Source of the DNA: Volvariella volvacea V23
Lineage: Eukaryota > Basidiomycota > Agaricomycetes > Agaricales > Pluteaceae
DNA length: 64,000 nt
NCBI GenBank assembly: GCA_000349905.1
Contig: KB722746.1
Coordinates: forward strand, 752,853-816,852
Direction: 5' to 3'
The position numbers and the translations under genes are program-made. Below the pieces are notes generated by a model, which was not told the DNA's origin, searched no databases, and worked only from the letters and a program-made list of their open reading frames with translations. How positions within the stretch are numbered: the first letter of the stretch is position 1; each line of letters opens with the position of its first letter. Positions 45,714 through 56,616 of the stretch are shown piece after piece.

Positions 45714-46972
45714 TTGCAACTGGCTATCAAACTTGCTGCTGCGATGCGGAAGCTGGAGGCAGAGTCAGTAAACATTGAGGTGTGGAGGATTTGCTATACG
45801 AACCGTACTTGGATACTGACGATCTCCACTTCAATCGGAACGTGAGTCGTGGATGCGGCAAGGATGTGGGCAAATTTGCGATCCCGCCGCGGCCCGGCTG
45901 CACACGTGATGAGCACGCGGGCTCCGGAATTTATTAGTTCGAACTAGCATCGAGGTATGATTTTAAAACACAAAAAAATGGGGGGAATAATGTTATACCT
46001 GCTGTGTTTTATAAAAGCTCAAGTCGTTCGAGCAATGTGTATCGTATACAAGTAACCGTGGAGAAGGACAGGCCTTGGAAAGTCATGGTAGACGCCCAGA
46101 ACAGTGTGATCACGTAGTCTCAATAGGGACAGGAAGAGCTCAACGGGTAAGTACTCTTTGTACAAGGACCAAAGCAAGAATAAAACACATGAACAACTCC
46201 GGCCAACAGCTCTCGGGGTATGTATCCTGCACTCAAGCAGTACTCGAAGCAGAAACTGGGATAAGGATAATTCAAGAACAAAAAAAAAACAAGAAAGGGT
46301 ACAATAAAAACACNNNNNNNNNNNNNNNNNNNNNNNNNNNNNNNNNNNNNNNNNNNNNNNNNNNNNNNNNNNNNNNNNNNNNNNNNNNNNNNNNNNNNNN
46401 NNNNNNNNNNNNNAAAACACTTTTCTTTTCTTCTCCCAGATAACAGCAACGACAAAGCACGGCCTCGCTTAAGCCCTCAATTCAGAGCAGGTATCACACT
46501 TCCTGCTCATAAGCATCCTCCCATCCAGGCTATCTGCGGATATCATCATCGATCCCAGACACGGGTGCCATTTCAACTGGGTTACGTACCAAATGGATAT
46601 ACGAACGGAAAGGTGCGTAATAACGTTGCCAGTTCAATTAGTTGGATAATTAATATCGGCGATATTGTGGACTAGATGTGTTTATTCCGTTTGCTCGACG
46701 ACTGGCCAGTCCTTGAGCCGACTTCAAGCTCGCGGCACGTGCCAAAGATAACTGTCAATCGGGAACTCAGCGGGGAACCTGAGCTAACCCGATAGTTCAT
46801 GCGCCACAAGGGAGTAAGACGCCTTGGTGCTAATATTTAGCAGGATGTTCCCCCAGTCACTCAGGTAAGCGTGAAATATTTGCCAATTGAGTGCGACTAA
46901 ACTATCTAGTTACTACATTCGTCATGCACGGGCGGTGCGCTCATGCGACTTCTACTTGGCATGTCCTATCAA
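45714..46972. other. Intergenic region with scaffold gap
   Basis: No supported gene. Positions 46523-46615 resemble 49203-49300, the matching place downstream of the second sugar dehydrogenase gene, so the duplication includes 3' flanking DNA. Confidence 0.6.
46314..46413. other. Assembly gap (100 N)
   Basis: Exactly 100 N next to A-rich low-complexity sequence, which probably stopped the assembly. Confidence 0.98.
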
Positions 46973-48562
46973 TTAGTCTATAGGAGTAAGCAGCGATCTG
47001 CTAAGGACGAATAGCTGCAGGTTTGTGCAGTCAATAGCAGATTCAATCAATTATACTAAGAGACCTACCTCTCCAGTTGCATCACTACTAACGTACAACT
47101 TCCCATCCTTTCCAAATGCAAGTCCGACAGGACGAACGCAGCTGCCTGGGCACTTCTCAAGCTCACTGGCCTGGATCAAGAACGAGTACCCTAAATCATT
47201 GCTGAACGTGCTATTTAACGGGAATGGAACGCTAAATATTGGAGGAAGGTTCAGAGCTGTGTGACATGCAGAGAGAGACACGTCTTACTGAACAACTCCA
47301 TAACCAGTCGGGGGTTTTCTATTAGATGACCCACGGAAGGAGACGAATGCATGACCAATAAGTGTCGAAGGGAAGCTAACTGGCGTTTCATAAGATGAGC
47401 GTTCCCCATAGAATTTGATATCGAGTGGTACTGAGTGTGCCTGTCAAGTGCAAAGAGACTCCGTAAGTAAAGAAATTGCTCTGTGGTTCGTGTTAACTCT
47501 CACCTGGAAGTTGAATACAGGGGGGACGTTATTGGTGGTGTTTTTGCACCACTCATCGTTTCTTAGCCTATCCAACCTCAAACTAAATTGCGTGCCTCTT
47601 CTGAGACCTACGAACTCGGGATTTCCGATAGGATCAGCATTAGGGTTCCACAATGGTGCGCAATCAGGGGACCCATAGCTCCTGCTAACGCTAATAGGAT
47701 CTGTAGCTAATGGGGTTGCCACAATGTTTAACTCATCCGCAGGGTTGTCGTTTGCGAATTCGGGAGTGATGCCAGTTACATTGTCGATGGATGCACCATT
47801 GTCGACGACATATAGCAGCTTTTGTCGCGCAGGGGTTAAAGCTGAATAACCCCAGGTAAATCCTCCTGGATTGGTGAGGCCGTGAGCAAGAATTTGACCG
47901 CGCGCCCAGGTGAGAAGTACAGCAGGGGATATGACGTTGAAGGGGAATCGTCGAATTTGGGAGCGACCATTGGCAGGATCCCTTGCTGTAGGGTCGATGT
48001 TTGTGAGCGGACCGGAGCCAACGAGGATACCAATGGTTGCTCCTGTGCTGTCAAACTCCAGCTGAAGAGTGTGCGTGGTGAGTACTATGTTACTGCATCA
48101 GAGAAGTCTGCTAATGTGTAGGACATCTCATAACTCACATCCATCACCTGGAACTCCGCTTATCAGCGAAAATGGGTTACCGACGCTCTTGGTTGTAGAA
48201 TTATAGGGATATGCCAGAACTTCTTTGCCACTACTGACATAGATCGTCTTCGCATCGACTTGAATCCCATGGGTCAAGTCAGGATTCTTGATCAGGACCG
48301 TTCGCTGCCATCCAGGTCGAGTTGAGGTGGCAGACTGGCTGAAAGCCGTAACACCAAGTCCACGTTCGACAACGAGCAAGTTTTCGCTTGAATCAAAAGC
48401 AATTCCACGAGGGGTTGTGAGGTTGGAGAAGATGACTTGGGCAGTGAATCCACGAGCAACCGTGACTGGATACTGGAATGGAGTTCCTAGAGGCTGAAAT
48501 GTGGTTTGAGCAAGAGCGAGAGGAGATGCGATTAAGAATAAGAGTGAGAGCGACTTTTTCAT
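46973..48562 (-). CDS. Secreted PQQ-dependent sugar dehydrogenase-like protein (AA12/sorbosone dehydrogenase family), copy A
   Basis: Five exons on the minus strand, protein about 453 residues. The signal peptide is MKKSLSLLFLIASPLALAQ. The first exon (48562-48139) carries LTTPRGIAFDSSENLLVVE, a beta-propeller blade. Later landmarks are GRSQIRRFPFN, WARGQILAHGLTNPGGFTW, YVVDNGASIDN, YGSPDCAPLWNP and CPGSCVRPVGLAFGKDGKLY. These fit the six-bladed glucose/sorbosone dehydrogenase fold; in basidiomycetes the closest enzymes are AA12 pyranose dehydrogenases, which oxidise sugars with PQQ and pass electrons to cytochromes or LPMOs. No cytochrome or CBM1 domain is attached. The fourth exon fits the frame only if the acceptor is the TTTAG just before CGTTCCATT, giving a normal 56-nt intron; the nearer CACAG would leave about 32 nt and a frameshift. 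Last codons: LFVLSRSLLTPID. Confidence 0.83.
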
Positions 48563-48603
48563 GGTTCTTGAGGTTGACGAGCTGATTCAGGAGATTGATA
48601 CCC

Positions 48604-48611
48604 TTTATATA
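48604..48611 (-). promoter_or_regulatory. TATA box of sugar dehydrogenase copy A
   Basis: TATATAAA on the minus strand, 42-49 bp upstream of the ATG. Copy B has the same element at the same distance. Confidence 0.7.
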
Positions 48612-48647
48612 TTTGCTCTGGACGCTTTAATGAACTTCTTGAATACC

Positions 48648-48822
48648 TATCTAGAGCGTGACAATAATCCGCACAAGCATCGCCAACAATATGTCGCCAT
48701 CATGACCCACAATGGAGGTTAGTCGCACTTATTCCATCTTGCGCATGTATTGTGTCTCAGGGTCTTACTATATTGGCATTACCCGAGCGATTCAGGACAT
48801 AGCGCTGATCTGCTACGTGGCT
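48648..48822 (-). promoter_or_regulatory. Upstream blocks shared by the two sugar dehydrogenase genes
   Basis: Two blocks, about 48660-48720 and 48781-48822, match 51342-51400 and 51449-51490 upstream of copy B (the second with only a few mismatches in 42 bp). Between them the sequences diverge, which points to selection on regulatory sites or a recent duplication with patchy change. Confidence 0.6.
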
Positions 48823-49646
48823 TCGCATTCTCACGGGATGACTACATCTATTTATTTGAGATGGACGTGAGTTGTCAATTCGTCGTGGGCACTTGGGGAA
48901 ATGGCCGCGGTCCGGCATAGATAGTTACGTAGTTGGCTGCGTTGGGGGGACGATGAGTATAAGTTTAGTGTATGTAGTGCTAGTATAACGTGAGTTCGTG
49001 CTTGGTCTACGTCACTTAGTGCTAACATCTCCCCACGAAGCGGTAGTGTCGCTACGTCTATAGCATACCAGCGCTCTAGAACCTATATTGGACCCAAGTC
49101 GTTAACATCTTCCGCTCCTTGATTATAAACACCTCTTGGCAGTTTCCACGTCATGAAACGCCGTCAAAATGGCATTGAGTATACATCAATCCGAATAGGG
49201 CCTAACCCTCTGCGGATATGATCGTCGATTCCAGGTACAGATGCGTTGATGTCACATCCTAAACGGCTACGGGGACGGAAAAGGTTCGTACTAATATTGC
49301 AAGAGCACTCATTGAAATGAATGACGCCGGATATATCTCGCTTATGTCTGCCAAAAGCCTTTCTCATGTTACTTAATGACTTTTGACAGTTGATCGATCC
49401 TTTTGCCGACCGGGGCTCTGGTGGACCCATCGTCAACCAGACACACAACAGCAGGTCTGAATACAGGGTAGTTATTCGAGTAATTGCATGTTCAGATAAA
49501 AATGATGTTTTGGCCTTTTTTTAGCCGGACACTCCACCAATTTCACAATTCAATGCAAGAAATCTGCCAATAAATTCCGAAGAGCAACCAGCAATACATT
49601 TACCCTATTTTGTATATACGGAGACGTAGTCCTTTGCAGGTATAAT
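48823..49646. other. Intergenic region between sugar dehydrogenase copies
   Basis: No supported gene. The right part (49203-49300) matches the 3' flank of copy A. Confidence 0.5.
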
Positions 49647-51236
49647 CTATACTGGCGTTAGTAACGACCTTCCAAGGACGAACAGCTGCAGATTAAGGTC
49701 GTCAACTATAGGCTCAACAAGATGCATCGAGCGGCCTACCTCTCCAGTTGCATCGCTACTAGCGTACAACCTTCCATCCTTTCCAAATGCAAGCCCAACG
49801 GGCCGAATGCAACTACCAGGACAATTTTCGAGGTCGCTGGCTTGGATTAGGAACGAATATCCTAGGGCGCTACTGACTGTATCATTCAGCGGGAACGGAA
49901 CGCTATATAATGATAAATTGATGCTATGAGCTGGAGAACCTAAAAAGAGAGAGAAATACTTACTGAACGACACCGTATCCGGTGGGTGGCTTCCTATTGA
50001 ACGATCCACGGAAAGAGACGAAGGCATCGCCGATCAACGTTGAGGGGAAGCTAGTCGGGGACTCGTAGGATGTACGGTCCCCATAAAATTTGATGTCGAG
50101 GGGTACAGAGTGTGCCTAAAAAGTAAAGCGAGTTCTTGTAAGGGGGATAATTGAATAATTTAGAGCAATGCTTACCTGGAAGTTCAGTACGGGAGGAATA
50201 TTATTGGTGGTATTTCTGCACCACTCATCATTTCGTGTCCTTTCCAACCTCAAGCTAAATTGTGTACCGCGTCTGAGTCCAACAAACTCAGGGTTTCCAA
50301 GTGGATCAGCACTAGGGTTCCACAGAGGTGCGCAATCAGGGAACCCATAGCTTCTACTCGAGCTAACGGGATCCGACGCTAATGGAAGTGTCACAACGTT
50401 CAGCTCGTCTGATGGATTATCGTTGGCGAATGTTGCTGTAAAGCCGTTTACATCGTCGATCGACGCTCCATTTTCAACGACGTAGAGCTGCCTCCGTTGG
50501 ATAGGAGATATCACCGTTGGAGGGCTCCACGTGAATCCTCCAGGGTTGCGAATACCATAGGCAAGGATTTGGCCGCGCGCCCAAGTCAAGGGAACCGGAC
50601 TCAGGGTATTCAAGGGGAATCGGCGGATTTGAGAGCGACCATTGGCAGGATCCCTTGCTGTTGGGTCTATATTTGTGAGCGGACCAGATCCAACAAGGAT
50701 GGCCACCGTTGCCCCGGTATTGTCGAACTCCAGTTCAAGAGTATGCGTGGTAAGTTCTATGTCACTTTACGTCAGAGATTTTCATCAATAACTGTTGCAG
50801 TTCATAGCTTACCTCCATCACCTGGAACGCCAGTGATAAGTGGGTATGGATCACCGACCCTCTTGGTTACAGGGTCGTAGGCATAAGCTAGTACCTCCTT
50901 TCCGGTGCTGACATATATCGTCTTTGCATCGACTTGAATTCCATGGGTCAGGTCCGCGTTCCTAATGAGGACAGTTCGTTGCCATCCAGGTCGAGGCGTG
51001 ACGGCTGACTGGCTGAAAGCCGTAACACCAACTCCACGCTCAACAGCGAGTAGGTTTTCGCTTGAGTCAAAAGCAATTCCACGAGGGGTTGTGAGGTTGG
51101 AGAAGATGACTTGGGCAGTGAATCCACGAGCAACCGTGACTGGGAACCGGAACGAAGTCCCCTCAGGCTGAAATGTGGTTTGAGCAAGGGTGAGAGGAGA
51201 TGCAATGAGAAATAAGAGTGAGAGTAACTTCTTCAT
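49647..51236 (-). CDS. Secreted PQQ-dependent sugar dehydrogenase-like protein (AA12/sorbosone dehydrogenase family), copy B
   Basis: Five exons on the minus strand (51236-50813, 50756-50176, 50115-49964, 49902-49740, 49685-49647) encode 452 residues. The signal peptide is MKKLLSLLFLIASPLTLAQ. Propeller landmarks match copy A closely (LTTPRGIAFDSSENLLAVE, GRSQIRRFPLN, WARGQILAYGIRNPGGFTW, YVVENGASIDD, YGFPDCAPLWNP). For the fourth exon I use the acceptor TATAG before CGTTCCG, giving a 61-nt intron; the nearer CATAG also stays in frame, leaves a 40-nt intron and adds seven residues. Exon 1 has the same length (424 nt) as in copy A. Secreted sugar oxidation in lignocellulose breakdown is the likely role, inferred from family. 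Confidence 0.85.
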
Positions 51237-51278
51237 GATTCTCGGGGTTGTCGAGCTGACCATGGAGCGTTAAAACCC

Positions 51279-51286
51279 TTTATATA
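51279..51286 (-). promoter_or_regulatory. TATA box of sugar dehydrogenase copy B
   Basis: TATATAAA on the minus strand, 43-50 bp upstream of the ATG at 51236. Confidence 0.7.
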
Positions 51287-51341
51287 TACTTTTAGACACT
51301 TGGACAAGCTACGTAAATCCCCATCCAGGGTATGTCTGTAA

Positions 51342-51490
51342 TCCGCACAAGCATCACCAAAGGTATGTCCCAGCATGACCCACAATGGAGCCTAACCGCA
51401 TGAGTCTCGTCTTACTGTTGTGCCGCGTATTGTCAGGGTCTTGACATGACCCGAGCGATTTAGGACATAGCGTTGATCTGCTACGTGGCT
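51342..51490 (-). promoter_or_regulatory. Upstream blocks shared with sugar dehydrogenase copy A
   Basis: Counterpart of 48648-48822; the CCGAGCGATT...GGACATAGCG...TGATCTGCTACGTGGCT block is the best conserved part. Confidence 0.6.
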
Positions 51491-53315
51491 CAAAGGTTTC
51501 CACTGAAGAATTAAATACACTTCTATTCAATTAAATCAATTGCTTGGCGGGGAACACCTCGGATACCTACTCTGCCCCTCTCTTCCCTGCCATAATATAC
51601 TCACTCAGTTTTATTGATGTCCACACTGTGAATCTGGTCTTTGGCCAGAGAAACTATTCTTTCTAGGAAGCGACTAAAGAAAGCCCGCAAGGCCGGAGTA
51701 ATAGCCTATTCCTCCACGTTGGTAGGCGAATGATTTGCGGGATCGTCAGTGACTAACTCCAGTGAGTAGTGCCATTTTCTCACCAAGAGCTTCTTCGTTT
51801 CCGTGGATCAGTAAAATTGGCAGCTTTATTCCCGCTCTGTGTGAAGCGACGTCGGCACGGTCTAGATTCTGTTTCCCCGGAAATGCGATTCATTTACTTC
51901 AGTATGGTCTCCTGGTGTAAGAAATTAAACGTGCGTCATTTCATCTTTTAAGCGCTCTTTCCGGAGCCAGTGTATTGATAGTTGCGAAGACCAAGGCTAT
52001 AACTCTATGCTTTCCATTTTCCTTGTGCGATGTGTGTCATCCATAAGTTGTTTGCCTTGATGCACATTTTTAATTTTTTGTAAGTCGATCAAATGTGTAG
52101 GGCTTGTATGCTGTGCGGAGAGGCCTAGGCATTTTACTCCGTGAAACCAATATATGCCACGGGATAGTCTTATACATCTGCTCTAGTAATCGGATTGTCT
52201 CTGGGAAGTGGCTCTGACATAGAACCGTTCGCTTCTAGACAGGTTCTAGTACCATTCTGTTATACGAACGTGACTCTGTTAGATTCGTGTCAACACCCCG
52301 GGTTTTCACTCTCATTATCATTTCTGATCTTTGACTTCAAAAATTAAGCTGTATACGTATCATGTAGAATATGCCAACTGAATGGCCAAACCCTCGACAA
52401 CTCACAGATAGACACTCCTTTGTCTGTGGGACGAATTTTCATATTGGGTAGTTACAATACCTCTTCCCAGGCATAAGCAGTATAGCAAGAACGGCTTCGA
52501 TAACATGCGTTTGTGTTTAAGGTCAAAGCAAATGTGCAGACGTGTCAACTCTTTACATTAGTCCACTGAATGCTAACGATATTGGGAAGCACAATGCACC
52601 GGGATTAAACAAAATAAGTGGGTCCTTTAACAATGCGACCCAGGGGCCTCAACGAATTCAGGCTTGCGACTGTTTATAATTGATCGGCATTGTTGATTTT
52701 AAATTACCGATGTTCTCTGGGGCTTTGCTCAATCCACTGATCATTCAAAGTCCCCAGACCCATAGCAACAGGTAATGAGCTTGATGCCCGATATTATTGT
52801 ATACATGCGTTCCAAATGCACTCAAGGGCCACATTTCGTGCGCCGCCCAACTGCTTCATAGGTGCGTTGCATGCCACACTGAGGGATCAACCGACAATGA
52901 CAGTCTCTTCGTTTGAATACTTTCAACAAAGAACGAACCCGCCTCTACTGTATTTCAAAGCCTCGCGTGGCAATTATTTTCTTTCTGGTTGTGTGCAGTC
53001 TCGATATCTTATTAAACTTAATACCTAGGCCTCATGCCCACATTTTGTAGGTACTCACTACCGGATAATAGTTTCAGCCACCAGTCCAAGCTCTGTCCTT
53101 TTAAGTCCGTCAGCTGCCCTGAGCTTCCCTTCCTTCTCTCTAACCACATACACGACGACGCCAACACCCCACTACTTGATTCATTTACCTTAGACCCGCC
53201 CTAGTCTTCAGGAGAGTCAAGAACTCCTACTACCATTCAGCGTCACTACCTCACTAGCACGAAAGGCACCTAACTTCCTCCGCGTTTACACTCATTACTT
53301 CTTTGGGTACAAGCA
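51491..53315. other. Intergenic region
   Basis: About 1.8 kb without a supported gene. Small frames at 51769-51951 and 52816-53028 have no recognisable content. The last 200 bases are C/T-rich and may be the 5' leader of the next ORF. Confidence 0.5.
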
Positions 53316-53798
53316 ATGAGCAAGAAAGAACAGAATGGAAATGCCACCTTGAAGTCTACTCAGGAACATTCAGGGCGTGTATCGTTCGTCTCTACATTTA
53401 ATATGCTGAGAAGCACATTCAAGACAGTGACAAAGGGCCCTAACACGAAGAGTCACCACACGAAAAGGAAGAAGTTGGCCACTGTTTGCGATAACAATTT
53501 TTGCGCTTCACCAGATGAGATGGACCGAGCACCAAGTTCGGTTTGCGCCTTCAATAGATTGAGGCGTAAATTTCCAGGGGATGAATCCTACGTATTTACC
53601 AGTGCGGAGGACCAAAATGGTGACATCGATACGGGCTCTGACTATGAAATTGCCACCGAAGAAGATCTCGAATTCAGTGCCGAAAATAGTAACGCTATAG
53701 AAGAAAGGAAGAAGCTTATGAGTCAGATGAAGTCGATCCAAGTTCTAGGGGTTGAAGCATCCCATGCTATTCGTGCTCTATACCAAGTATCTAATTGA
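53316..53798 (+). CDS. Hypothetical protein, acidic C-terminal half
   Basis: An uninterrupted 160-codon frame with an ATG start after a C/T-rich leader. The N-terminal half is basic (SHHTKRKKL). A CAFNRLRRKFPGD segment follows, then an acidic stretch (SDYEIATEEDLEFSAENSN) and a short helical end. No signal peptide, membrane segment or known domain. It could be a lineage-specific gene or chance; no intron supports it. Confidence 0.45.
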   Translation: MSKKEQNGNATLKSTQEHSGRVSFVSTFNMLRSTFKTVTKGPNTKSHHTKRKKLATVCDNNFCASPDEMDRAPSSVCAFNRLRRKFPGDESYVFTSAEDQNGDIDTGSDYEIATEEDLEFSAENSNAIEERKKLMSQMKSIQVLGVEASHAIRALYQVSN

Positions 53799-54877
53799 AG
53801 CTATGTTCCTCGAGTCGCGAAAAATGTATGCATAATTACTACAGAGACGGATATATAGTGACAGATTGAATTCTGAGAGAAGGACAGCTAATATGTGAAA
53901 AAAGAATTGTGCAGTATATACACATTACGTCTCGAGATAACAGATATTGACAGTCAGAATACGGTGCATATTTTCTGCATGCCACCCCTTCGTCAGAAGA
54001 GTCTCCAGTACCTAGAATTTTAGTGCCGTCAGTGGTACAGAGTCTCGTTGAGCTTCTATGTCGAGGCCAGTCTAGATCTAACATTCATAATGAGTCTCCA
54101 CTGTCCGGCCTAGGCATGTGTAAGAATCCGAGATGAGCGCATGAGATACTAGATGTTAGCCAAATGAAGCTTGAAGGAAGAACGGAAATGACTGATTCCA
54201 GCACTATGACTACCACCGTTCATTCGGTCACTACTAGGAGAGGATAATGGAGATGTAGTATGGCTGACAGTACCTAATCTCATGATTCCTTCGTACCCAC
54301 ACCCACCACAAAAAGAAAAGATTTGATGCGCACTGTTAACTGGCTACCCCAAATGAGAGCTCGATGTTACGGGTGTGATGAGCACGGCGTTTGTATGTCC
54401 GTGTTCATTCTGCGGTATCTGCCGATCCCATCACAGCCACTCTTCGTGGCACTCATTAAGGCGGTCGTCGAGCCAGTTCTGCTCGTGTTAGTTCAAAGGT
54501 ATGTTGCTCGATATGCCTGAATGTGTACAGTACCCTGTATTGATTGAGTAATCAAATCTCCAGAACATGCGGCGTTTTCTTCTTATCCTTTGTTATCTTC
54601 TTCGTCCCAACATGGAGGATTGAGGCCCATCTTTCATAGTCCTCGATCATTGCGGGTACAAATAGATCAACGCCATATTCATTCTACACTCTATTTCAAC
54701 TGGGATGCGAGGCGCACCCAGCCTTGCACTGGCATCGAGATAAGAGTATCGACCCCGGACTGCACGGATGGAAGGTAAAGTAACATTTTTTGTTCTTGCC
54801 TAGATAAACCTCAAACTTCGAGAACTCAAAGGACATCCTCCTTTATTCTCTGACGATCGCGCAGCTAAACACTCAGT
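53799..54877. other. Intergenic region upstream of lectin copy 1
   Basis: No supported gene. The end contains a damaged TATA position (54801-54808). Confidence 0.5.
54801..54808 (+). promoter_or_regulatory. Degenerate TATA position of lectin copy 1
   Basis: TAGATAAA stands where copies 2 and 3 have TATATAA, 70-77 bp before the ATG. Flanking bases (GGATG, AAAGTAA, CCTC) still align with the other two promoters. The G in the core should weaken TBP binding. Confidence 0.5.
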
Positions 54878-56407
54878 ATGATTCAAGGACGTGGAATTTG
54901 TAAGTCAATCGGCTTTTCGTGTTGTTGTACCTTCCCCCAACCCCTTCATTGTAGACTACATCATGAATGCCTCTGCACCGGTTCGAATTGGGCATATCCC
55001 TGGTCTGTTGTCTCTTCTATTGGTCGGTTGTCTTATATGCGTTTGATTGATTCTCGCCTTACAGAACAAAGCCCCACAGGTAGGAGAACGTTATAGTCCA
55101 AGTACCCTCCCACACTTATTGATCTCCCCATAGTCCCAGGAACGATGCTCGTCGGATGGGAACCTGTCGATAAGGATGACCACATGTGGTTGATTGAACC
55201 CGTTCATGGTCAAGCTGACACCTACACGATCCGTAACGTGCTCACTGGTGCATACATGGATCTCAACGCGGGTAAGTCACGGAATGCAGGTCACTGTTCA
55301 CGAGACTTCAATGAATTGTCATACTGTAGGAACGTCTGCTGGAGCCGTCATTTCTACTTCTGCTTGGACGGCCGGGGATGACCAGAAGTGGATTATCATA
55401 CAATACGGCGAGTTTTACAAGTAAATTGATGAAAAGCATGATTAAACACGTTTCATATTTGCTGACTTACGAATTCCCCGAATCAAGAATAAGGCGTCCA
55501 ACCGTGAGTTTGTCCCTTGTTGCCTACACAGACCAGGCGCCTAACGCAAAGTCTAGACTTTGCCGACTTACGAAACGAGTGAGCCTTACGTCCAACATGT
55601 TGGGATATCATTTCGTTAAACCAATATGTTACGCGGCAGTAGTGGACGAGCCAATGGCACCCCAATTGTAGGAGTCGTGGACGGACCCTCAAGTCATCAA
55701 CTCTGGAATTTCCAGATTCTTAGCTGTACAAGTAGCCAAGTACGGGGGATGCACTAACTCAAAGCCCGTATATTACTACCTAATTCAAGGAATTCAACGC
55801 GGACGCGTTGTTTGTACCTTCTCTGGTCATGTTATCAAGTATTTGCTCAATTTCCTTCTTCCACTGGCAGATACCTCGTTTTACCGAGGGACAAGCTTTC
55901 AGCTATTTGGAGGGGCACTAGCCTAGGTTTTACGAAGTGGAGAAAGGAGATATTCGACTGCGATGACTTTGCTATCGGTCAGTTAGAGTTATTGTTTGAA
56001 AGCCCGTGTATTGACGCCTCATTAAATAGTATTTAAAGCCGAGGTAGCTAAGTGGGGTAATTGGCTATACAAAGCAGATGTAAGCTCTCGTTTAAATTAT
56101 TGTGCACTCGATTTTTATACAATGTTTATAGGGCTTCGGGATTCTATGTGGTTTGATGTATGGCGAGAGCGAATCTAGTCGCCACGCTTACAATTGGACC
56201 CTTGATCTAAATGACCGGTCCACTGTAATTTTCTTCGAGTAAGTTGCGTATACTAAAAACTGTAGTTTCTAGTGACGATATTGCCATTTACAGACCACAG
56301 AACGGCAGATTCCCCGTATGCCTTATAATAACAACATGCACGCAATCTAGTTGTTCATTGCTTTTCAGAACGATATCGGCTATAATGCTTACTTTGGGTT
56401 GCTCTAA
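54878..56407 (+). pseudogene. MOA-like chimerolectin (ricin-B lectin plus cysteine protease domain), decayed copy 1
   Basis: The exon order matches copy 2: MIQGRGI, a 15-nt micro-exon (55065-55079), the first beta-trefoil repeats (DDHMWLIEP, DDQKWII), HQLWNFQI, and the C-terminal protease-like domain. Breaks: the splice acceptor before IKNKASN (about 55485) is lost, with CG where AG is needed. An in-frame TAA follows the QVRGMH segment, and the next 20 or so codons no longer align. The triad of the MOA family is still present: Cys (codon 55959-55961, in FDCDDFAI), His (56183-56185, in RHAYNW) and Glu (split codon at the FFE/PQNG junction). MOA-type proteins bind galactose-containing glycans and are toxic to nematodes; this copy should not make a full protein. 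Confidence 0.85.
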
Positions 56408-56616
56408 AGGCTCAACGGCCTATTGGATATTAGGCACTCAGAGAGTAACCATGGCTTGTATTGTCTCCTTATTGGTTTTGTCCCCTTTGTTTGGATATTT
56501 CTATGCCTCGGTGTAATGTTGCTCAGAGATAGTTACAGAAACATCGGTTTTGCGATGAATTCACCTTACACTCTATTCCTCACTGTCATTATATACAATT
56601 TTGAAAATATATCGTT

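Noticed and set aside
46075..46460. Frames on both strands running across the N block at 46314
   Set aside because: They include untranslatable N positions and low-complexity A-rich DNA.
47230..47310. Apparent frameshift in sugar dehydrogenase copy A at exon 4
   Set aside because: It arises only with an impossibly short 32-nt intron; the next AG gives a normal intron and the right frame.
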